Below, piece after piece: positions 58,496 through 64,000 of a stretch of 64,000 bases of DNA. Where the stretch lies: the IMG/VR virus record IMGVR_UViG_3300033984_000473, positions 155,393 to 219,392 of that record, one strand, 5' to 3'. The notes below the pieces were generated by a model. That model was given only the letters and a program-made list of their open reading frames with translations, was not told the DNA's origin and made no database searches. This DNA is from a virus. Numbering within the stretch: the stretch's first letter is position 1; each line of letters begins with the position of its first letter. The translations under genes were made by a program, and so were the position numbers.

Positions 58496-58859
58496 CTTCG
58501 TTGTTATCGGTATAATATCCTTCGTCCTCGTCTTCTTCATCATCATCGTATTCATCTTCTTCTCCGATAACTTCACCTAAATAATCTTCTGTAATAAAAA
58601 ACCCAAATTCACTATCAAATAGTTTCTTGAATGTTTTTACTTCGTCTGCTGTTATTTCAGTAAAATCAACTCTAGATAAAAGGTCTTCACCACTGGTAAA
58701 GTTTAATTCAGAACCGTCACTAAATTCATAGGTGAACGGCCATGTGATGCTAGATGCTAATTGTTCGTAATTTAATACTTCTCTGTCGTTCATGATTACG
58801 AAACCGTTGAGTTCGATGTCATCTGACCAATCGTTAAATGTTGCTAAAAATTTTGCCAT
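58479..58859 (-). CDS. Hypothetical protein with acidic tail
   Basis: 126 residues; a folded N-terminal part (MAKFLATFNDWSDDIELNGF) and an Asp/Glu-only tail of about 30 residues. Acidic tails occur on DNA mimics and on proteins that bind basic partners. Late-type TATTTATT box about 15 bases upstream. Confidence 0.72.
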   Translation of the reverse strand: MAKFLATFNDWSDDIELNGFVIMNDREVLNYEQLASSITWPFTYEFSDGSELNFTSGEDLLSRVDFTEITADEVKTFKKLFDSEFGFFITEDYLGEVIGEEDEYDDDEEDEDEGYYTDNNEDEDYD

Positions 58860-58907
58860 AGTTAATATTTTTAAATAAATATACCCATGGCAAAATAAAA
58901 ATAAAGT

Positions 58908-60068
58908 TTATTTGTTTAATAATTGTTTAAAGTTTTCAGTTTCCATTTGTTGAATCCTTTGACCCAACTCTGGTCCAGGTTTTAAGTCTGTATCCATCAT
59001 TACTTCTGGTCCCGTAACTGTTAACTGAAACTTTAAGAATGCGTCTAATAACTTAGAGTCAATTCCACGCAATTTGCCAAACATTTTAATCTGCTCTGGA
59101 GTTACACCAGCGTGCTTCTCAGCTTTTTTAAGTGTTACAGCTGTATCTACTGATAATTGTAACAAAGCAATTAAAAATGTTATTGCTTTTACTTCTTCTG
59201 CTGAGTATTTCAAGTTGTTTAGTTGTTTTCTCAAAGAATCTAAGTTGTTTCTTTTCAATATCGTAGCAATTACGATTATTGGGTCGTTATTCTCAACAAA
59301 ATCCTTATCAACTGCCAATCCATTGAAAACCCAGTCGAACAATTTGTAACCATCAATCATTTGTAAGAATTTCTTAACCGATTTTGCCGAAGCAATACCT
59401 TTAAGGAATTCATCACGAATTCTCTCACCAGAAATACCCTCAAGACTAGCATCTTTAACCAACGCAGCGTGTGTATCTGGGTCTAAGTCACTTCCGAACC
59501 TTCCAGCAAATCTAATCGCTCTAAGGATACGCAAACGGTCTTCACCAAATCTATCTTCAGCAGCACCTACAGTTCTTACTATACCTTTTTTAAGGTCATC
59601 TACACCACCAACTAGGTCAACTATTTCATGTGTATCAATATCGTAAAACAAAGCGTTAATTGTAAGGTCACGTCTTTTAACATCACCAGCGATATCCGTA
59701 AAGCTAACAGCATCTGGTCGTCTACCACCAGACAAATCTTCACGGAATGTTGCCACTTCGTATTCGCCTTGGTCTGTAAACACATTGATTACACCAAAAG
59801 ACTTACCTGTTGGTAAAGTTTTCAATCCAGCGTGTTTCATCATTTCTTCTACTTTGTCTGGGACAGCATCGGTTGCTAAGTCGTAATCTTTAGGAGTTTT
59901 ACCTAACAAAGCATCACGCACAGCACCACCTACAACATACAACTTAAAACCGTTCGTTTTAAAAACGTCTTTGATTCCTTGTATATCTTCTGGGATTGGA
60001 ATATCGAATTTGATTCGCTGTTCCATTATCTGCCCTTCTCTTAGTATTTGTCTAATCTCATTTTTCAT
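58908..60068 (-). CDS. cca: CCA-adding tRNA nucleotidyltransferase
   Basis: 386 residues. After a tag-like start (MKNEIRQILREG) comes the class II CCA-enzyme head: LYVVGGAVRDALLGKTPKDY-DL, ATFRED...GRRPDAVSFTD, KRRDLTINALFYD, EDRLRILRAIRFAGRFG. It adds CCA to tRNA 3' ends, which fits the CCA-less tRNA genes here. TACCTTTG ends 4 bases before the ATG. Confidence 0.96.
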   Translation of the reverse strand: MKNEIRQILREGQIMEQRIKFDIPIPEDIQGIKDVFKTNGFKLYVVGGAVRDALLGKTPKDYDLATDAVPDKVEEMMKHAGLKTLPTGKSFGVINVFTDQGEYEVATFREDLSGGRRPDAVSFTDIAGDVKRRDLTINALFYDIDTHEIVDLVGGVDDLKKGIVRTVGAAEDRFGEDRLRILRAIRFAGRFGSDLDPDTHAALVKDASLEGISGERIRDEFLKGIASAKSVKKFLQMIDGYKLFDWVFNGLAVDKDFVENNDPIIVIATILKRNNLDSLRKQLNNLKYSAEEVKAITFLIALLQLSVDTAVTLKKAEKHAGVTPEQIKMFGKLRGIDSKLLDAFLKFQLTVTGPEVMMDTDLKPGPELGQRIQQMETENFKQLLNK

Positions 60069-60072
60069 AATG

Positions 60073-60080
60073 CAAAGGTA
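60073..60080 (-). promoter_or_regulatory. -7 box giving a likely leaderless mRNA
   Basis: TACCTTTG-CATT-ATG before cca. Confidence 0.65.
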
Positions 60081-60104
60081 ATGAATTTATTTTTAATACG
60101 CAAA

Positions 60105-61397
60105 TTATTTACGTCTTTTTAATCTTTCGAATAATTGTCCTTGATGTAAAAGGTTTAAAAGGGTTTCTAAATTAACGTTGCCTCTTTTACCATCCATAGT
60201 CACATTATATTCGTTTGGGGTTTCAGCCCCAAAATTTATCTTATTAACCGTAAGTTTTCTACCTTTATCAGTTTTGTATTCTTTATCCAGTTCTATCTTA
60301 TGCTTAGCCAAAGCCTGTTTAGCGTTGTTGAACTTGGAAACGTTTTCATCACCAATTTGGTCAAAATCATACCCTATTTCTGTTAAGTGTCTGAATATTG
60401 CTTCAATATCTTCTTCATCAGCATAATCAAAAGCATCAGCATCAAATAAACGTAAAACTTCATCTTCATCAATCTTATCTGGGTCTTTTTCATATACAAA
60501 TCCTAAATAAACAGAACGTACATCAGAACCATTTCTTAATGTGTTCAATGCGTTTTCTAATACTTGTGGTGTTGCATCGCTAGTTAACGCTTCTTCAAAT
60601 ATTTCACTATACCCACCAGCAGCTATATCTTCAGCACTGTTTATCAATATGAAATCCCAAAAATTATCATAAGCTCCTTGTAAAAAATCTGAAGCGTCAC
60701 TATCTTCTAACACATTGTCAAAAAAGTAAGAAGCTTCAACGGCTCTATCATTTTCATCCATAAGTTGGTTGCTTTCAAAATGTAATTGATATTTCTTGTT
60801 GTCGTCTTTGTTAACCAACACATACAAAGGACCATCACTATTATAATGGTCAAACATGTTATTAGACTGTTCGGCAGCTGTACACCATTGAGTTCCTTTA
60901 CCAATAAGACATGAAGCCCTTTCAGTTTTAGGTATCATTATTAACCAATTATCATTCTCAAAAACCTTATCAATTTCATTTTGTTTTATTTGACGTATCT
61001 CATCATTTTTACTAGTAGGCATTGTTTCATCGCCACCTTCAAATTCTTTAACAACATCATATAAATCATTTAGATTTTTGAATCTGTTAATATCTCTAGA
61101 TTCACTAGGTATTCTATTGATGAATTTATCGAAAAGTCTTAAGTATTCTTTAGCTTTATAGAAATCTTCCTCTTTTAATTGATTGGTTCTAATCAAGTTA
61201 TATAACCATGTGAAATAACCCTTGTTAAAATTATCACCTTTTCTAGGGTATATGTCATTTAGTTTTTGGAATAAAGATTCATCACCTTTAAGTACTGGAA
61301 ATTTGTTTACGTCAGAGTAAAACTTTGTCCACGCATCTTTAACTGTAATCTCATTGATTAGACCTTCTCTAAGTATTTGTTTGATTGTTAAGTTCAT
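60105..61397 (-). CDS. Phage protein with GTQWCTA motif
   Basis: 430 residues. Tag-like start (MNLTIKQILREG). The middle holds ASCLIGKGTQWCTAAEQSNN followed by a Tyr and GPLYVLVN, a pattern I recall from phage and PcfJ-like proteins of unknown function. The C-terminal part is acidic, then basic at the very end. Late-type ATATTTATA box upstream. Confidence 0.72.
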   Translation of the reverse strand: MNLTIKQILREGLINEITVKDAWTKFYSDVNKFPVLKGDESLFQKLNDIYPRKGDNFNKGYFTWLYNLIRTNQLKEEDFYKAKEYLRLFDKFINRIPSESRDINRFKNLNDLYDVVKEFEGGDETMPTSKNDEIRQIKQNEIDKVFENDNWLIMIPKTERASCLIGKGTQWCTAAEQSNNMFDHYNSDGPLYVLVNKDDNKKYQLHFESNQLMDENDRAVEASYFFDNVLEDSDASDFLQGAYDNFWDFILINSAEDIAAGGYSEIFEEALTSDATPQVLENALNTLRNGSDVRSVYLGFVYEKDPDKIDEDEVLRLFDADAFDYADEEDIEAIFRHLTEIGYDFDQIGDENVSKFNNAKQALAKHKIELDKEYKTDKGRKLTVNKINFGAETPNEYNVTMDGKRGNVNLETLLNLLHQGQLFERLKRRK

Positions 61398-61430
61398 TGA
61401 TTGTTAATTTATTATAAATATCTGTTAAAC

Positions 61431-61457
61431 GAAAAGAAGGCCATTACGGCCCTCTTT
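61431..61457 (-). terminator. Intrinsic terminator
   Basis: AGAAGGCC...GGCCCTCT stem with T run on the minus strand, right after the stop at 61458. Confidence 0.8.
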
Positions 61458-61832
61458 TTATTCTTTTACTAACTCAACTTCTTTAAGTTGTTCTTTGATT
61501 TTCTCAATCAACGCTTTGTTATCCACAGCGTTTATTTCTGTTTCAATCATCGCAACCAATTCTCTCATTTTTTTAAAATATGGGATTGATTTTGTTTTGA
61601 CGTATTTTGGGAAAAGATAATCTTGTAAGTCCCATTTCATCGCACTCATAAGTGAGCGAGTCATAAGTTCTACGTGGTTACCGTTTATCATTAACCTTCC
61701 CACAAATTTATAACCATCTTGTTCAAATGGTATAACCTTTAAAATGGTTTTATCGTTTACAACAAATAAGTGTTGAGCTGATTTTGAAATATAATTTTTT
61801 GAATCCTGTAATTTTTGTTCTTGTGTTTTCAT
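61458..61832 (-). CDS. Hypothetical protein (124 aa)
   Basis: Mixed, with a helical Lys/Glu-rich C-terminus (LIEKIKEQLKEVELVKE). No known domain. Single-gene unit ending at the terminator. Confidence 0.72.
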   Translation of the reverse strand: MKTQEQKLQDSKNYISKSAQHLFVVNDKTILKVIPFEQDGYKFVGRLMINGNHVELMTRSLMSAMKWDLQDYLFPKYVKTKSIPYFKKMRELVAMIETEINAVDNKALIEKIKEQLKEVELVKE

Positions 61833-61989
61833 TTTTGTTTTTTTTTAAGTTTATTTTATTTTTTATAGTTGGACATGTTGTCCAAGTACATAGACATCGT
61901 GTCTATGTTCATGTCTATGTTATAATAAACTTAAGGCGGTGCTCTGAGAATCTACATCATGATTTCTTTGTTTTAGTTATTGTTATTAG

Positions 61990-62059
61990 AGGTGCGGGAA
62001 GGATTCGAACCTACATACCCATTCTTGCGGAATGGTACCTACCATTTGGTTACCGCACC
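61990..62059 (-). tRNA. tRNA-Cys(GCA), second copy
   Basis: Acceptor GGTGCGG/CCGCACC, stem CCATT/AATGG, loop CCGCAAG (C at position 33), discriminator U. Confidence 0.8.
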
Positions 62060-62064
62060 TTGTG

Positions 62065-62310
62065 TTAAGGATAAATCCTTGCTATCTTATCTATAATTTG
62101 TAATTTACCTTTGAACTTCAACGAACCTTTGGTGTGTGGATTGTCTGGTGTTTCTTTTGTTGAAAAGCTTATTCCAGTTTCCATATCAACGTGGTCTACA
62201 TAATGGGTTTCACCCTTGGCTTTGATTACCCACATTGGAATTGTAGGGTCTTGCAAGTGCATCTTATTAAAATGTAAAATGATTTCGGTTCTTTTATCGA
62301 TATTAAGCAT
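62065..62310 (-). CDS. Hypothetical protein (81 aa)
   Basis: MLNIDKRTEIILHFNKMHLQ ... SLKFKGKLQIIDKIARIYP. No known domain. Overlaps the PTH2-like gene by 8 bases. Confidence 0.7.
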   Translation of the reverse strand: MLNIDKRTEIILHFNKMHLQDPTIPMWVIKAKGETHYVDHVDMETGISFSTKETPDNPHTKGSLKFKGKLQIIDKIARIYP

Positions 62311-62653
62311 ATTCTAACTCCTTTCCTAATAATGGACATGAACTGGTCAATTTACGAGCAGCGTCAGTTGCTTCAAAAGCAATTGCTGTAATTTGATTGT
62401 TAATATCTGGTTCACGGAATACTGTGTGCTTGATACCTAGCAAAATAGCTTTAGATGCTAGTTTGATTAATTCTTGCTCATTGGCAACAGTAAGAAATGC
62501 TAAATAATTGGATTTTGTTTGCCATTCTTTTGCTTCAACAGCGTGTTCGTGTTGGAAGTCTATGGCAGCATGTCCAGATTGGACTGCTTGGTAAGCGATT
62601 GGTAAGTCACGTCTTGTGACAACTCTTAATTTTTGATTGTTAATCTAATTCAT
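62303..62653 (-). CDS. PTH2-like protein with in-frame TAG at codon 3
   Basis: 116 codons from ATG 62653; codon 3 is TAG, then the frame is open to TAA at 62303. The product after the TAG follows the PTH2 pattern: KLRVVTRRDLPIAYQAVQSG, HAAIDFQHEH, a Leu-rich helix, then HTVFREPDINNQITAIAF. The ATG is correctly placed behind a late-type promoter (62668-62675). Either the amber is read through, or translation starts at AUU 62644, or the gene is damaged. Confidence 0.72.
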
Positions 62654-62667
62654 CTTGTTTGTTTTTA

Positions 62668-62675
62668 TATAAATA
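62668..62675 (-). promoter_or_regulatory. Late-type promoter
   Basis: TATTTATA followed by TAAAAACAAACAAG and the ATG of the PTH2-like gene. Confidence 0.6.
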
Positions 62676-62707
62676 TATTAATGTTTATTAAAAAGTAAAT
62701 CTTTTTG

Positions 62708-62780
62708 TAGTTCTAGTCGGACTCGAACCGACATTTCTCCGTTTTAGAGGCGGGCGTATTCACGTTAATACTATAGAACC
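62708..62780 (-). tRNA. tRNA with apparent CUA anticodon (amber suppressor?)
   Basis: Acceptor GGTTCTA/TAGAACT, D arm GTAT/ATAC, T arm GTCGG/CCGAC. By position counting the loop is CTCTAAA with anticodon CUA. The anticodon stem CCCGC/ACGGA has only three pairs, so Arg(UCU) with a shifted loop is the alternative. Lies 55 bases upstream of the gene with the in-frame TAG. Confidence 0.55.
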
Positions 62781-62830
62781 TTATTGTTATACAAAGGTAT
62801 GACAATTTTTTTACCTGTGCAAGTTTTTAT

Positions 62831-63334
62831 CTAATTTTTTTTCAAAAATTTTCCTAAACGCATAACTTTCTCTTTGAATTCCTCAAATGTACCATTGTTT
62901 TCAATGATTACGTCAGCACAGCTTTTATCAATGTTAAATGATGTTGCTGGTTCTTGTGGAAGTCTTTCACTTGCATCTACCCAGATTATAAGGTCAAATA
63001 ATCCTTGTTTGATACATTCTAGGATTTCACCTCTATCACGCATCCCAACATAACAATCTGCCATTTCAAGAATACCTTTGGCTAGTTTAGCTCTATCGTC
63101 TTTGTTATAATCACAAATTGATTCATACCATTCTTGTCTATGGTTAACCCTATCTTCAAAACATTCGACTGAAGTTTTATAACCATATTGGTCTTTTAAT
63201 TTATCATAAAGAAAGATATCAGCAGCAGCTTGCGATGATGATACAAATGACATCCCATATTCTTCATTGATGATTTCAGCTAAGCTATCTTTCCCATGAC
63301 GCATGTGTCCGATAATAAGTAATTTTTTAAACAT
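62831..63334 (-). CDS. Deoxynucleoside monophosphate kinase-like
   Basis: 167 residues. P-loop KLLIIGHMRHGKDSLAEII, a DLIIWVDAS strand and a C-terminal ADVIIENNGTFEEFKEKV segment, as in T4 gp1-like dNMP kinases. Supplies dNDPs for phage DNA. TACCTTTG promoter at about 62793 belongs to the tRNA/PTH2 side; this gene follows 63339 closely. Confidence 0.85.
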   Translation of the reverse strand: MFKKLLIIGHMRHGKDSLAEIINEEYGMSFVSSSQAAADIFLYDKLKDQYGYKTSVECFEDRVNHRQEWYESICDYNKDDRAKLAKGILEMADCYVGMRDRGEILECIKQGLFDLIIWVDASERLPQEPATSFNIDKSCADVIIENNGTFEEFKEKVMRLGKFLKKN

Positions 63335-63338
63335 ACTA

Positions 63339-63896
63339 TTAATTTTCTAATTTTACATAAACGTCAAACCCTTTTCCAAACGAATCTCCCCCGATATTGT
63401 CTAATTCAACACCATCGTAACTTACAGAGTCAACAACATCATCATGCTCATATAAATCTGTACGTATTTCAGAATACATAACGATTTTAAGTTTATTAAT
63501 ATCAAATCCATCCGCTTCAAATTCAGCTTCAAATAAAGTACCTTTTTCAGTTGTAACACAACAAACCGCTAAATCTTCATCAGTGTTTCCATCATCAAAA
63601 TACTTATAATCAATAACTTCTGGGTATTCATCATCTAAATCTTCATGAGCGATATCTAACACGTCATTAGAATTTTCATCAAGAACTGTAAGTTGGAATC
63701 CAGCAAATGGTCCAGTTAAATGTATAACATCATCAATTTCGTTCCATGGTGCAATGCCATAGTCTTCCGAATTGTTCATGATTTCTTCTAAGGATAAATC
63801 TTCAACCAACCCTTGAATTATTTCTTTTTCTTCTTGGTCTAAATGACCAATGGTTAACTCAGAACCTAAACCATGAAATGTAATAGTATATTTCAT
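63339..63896 (-). CDS. Hypothetical acidic protein (185 aa)
   Basis: Acidic, beta-rich looking (TITFHGLGSELTIGHLDQEE). No known domain. Start overlaps the previous stop by one base. Confidence 0.72.
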   Translation of the reverse strand: MKYTITFHGLGSELTIGHLDQEEKEIIQGLVEDLSLEEIMNNSEDYGIAPWNEIDDVIHLTGPFAGFQLTVLDENSNDVLDIAHEDLDDEYPEVIDYKYFDDGNTDEDLAVCCVTTEKGTLFEAEFEADGFDINKLKIVMYSEIRTDLYEHDDVVDSVSYDGVELDNIGGDSFGKGFDVYVKLEN

Positions 63897-64000
63897 TATT
63901 CAGCGTTTATTTCTTGAGATTCATTTGTTATTTTATCTCTACGGATATCCATATCCATAAGTTCTTCACCCAATGATTCATACATTTCTTCATTGGTTGA
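63896..64000 (-). CDS. C-terminus of a gene cut by the window edge
   Basis: An open frame from the edge to TAA at 63896 (YESLGEELMDMDIRRDKITN), overlapping the next start (TAATG). Too short to identify. Confidence 0.6.
   Translation of the reverse strand, partial: STNEEMYESLGEELMDMDIRRDKITNESQEINAE

Noticed and set aside
58496-58576. N-terminal extension of the C39-like gene
   Set aside because: It overlaps the acidic-tail codons of the upstream gene and looks like a frame shadow.

Overview
The window looks like an accessory and early-gene segment of a very large (jumbo-type) tailed phage of a Bacteroidota host, probably a flavobacterium. It is AT-rich, almost every gene lies on the minus strand, and stop/start overlaps (TAATG, ATGA) are frequent. 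Shine-Dalgarno sequences are absent. Two promoter classes recur. The first matches the Bacteroidota housekeeping consensus (TTG, about 18 nt, TAnnTTTG; usually TTGAC...TACCTTTG). The second is an ATATTTATA box followed by an A-rich leader, and I read it as a late-type promoter. No ribosomal or bacterial housekeeping block is present. Homing endonucleases, a tail-fibre-like gene, nucleotide enzymes and a huge tRNA repertoire point to a phage.

Layout: 1-8.9 kb holds an AAA+ ATPase (cut by the window edge), a metallophosphoesterase, DHFR, a hotdog thioesterase, a YqeY-like protein, a 2H phosphoesterase and small unknowns. 8.9-12.2 kb is the first tRNA array plus a GIY-YIG endonuclease. 12.2-20.3 kb carries membrane proteins, lipoproteins and an ABC-transporter operon whose substrate-binding protein is fused to an OmpA domain. 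20.6-28.9 kb has more tRNA arrays, including a tRNA-Asp with a 48-nt intron and a tRNA-Asn whose halves are in permuted order. 29-47 kb is rich in RNA and NAD enzymes: an R-S-E type ADP-ribosyltransferase, a WGR-PARP, two RNA ligases, an ATP-dependent DNA ligase, a nucleotidyltransferase, HD hydrolases, a Nudix protein and HNH/GIY-YIG endonucleases. 47.2-50.7 kb is the one long plus-strand unit, a 1075-residue fibre with about 22 HAEG repeats. 50.7-64 kb has a kinase-2H fusion, a kinase-fold protein, a spanin-like lipoprotein, another tRNA array, a CCA-adding enzyme, a PTH2-like gene with an in-frame amber codon, and a dNMP kinase.

How it fits together: about 47 tRNA or tRNA-like genes cover all 20 amino acids, and the ones I inspected do not encode CCA, which fits the phage-encoded CCA-adding enzyme. 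RNA ligases, a polynucleotide-kinase/2H fusion, further 2H proteins and PTH2-like proteins form a plausible tRNA maturation and repair kit. It could splice the interrupted tRNAs, resist host anticodon nucleases, or both. Four tRNA transcription units begin with the same dual promoter and leader, then one or two very short ORFs, then an intrinsic terminator, which suggests attenuation. Several enzymes share a short N-terminal I-K-x-I-L-x-E-G-like tag reminiscent of T4 capsid-targeting sequences, so they may be packaged and injected.
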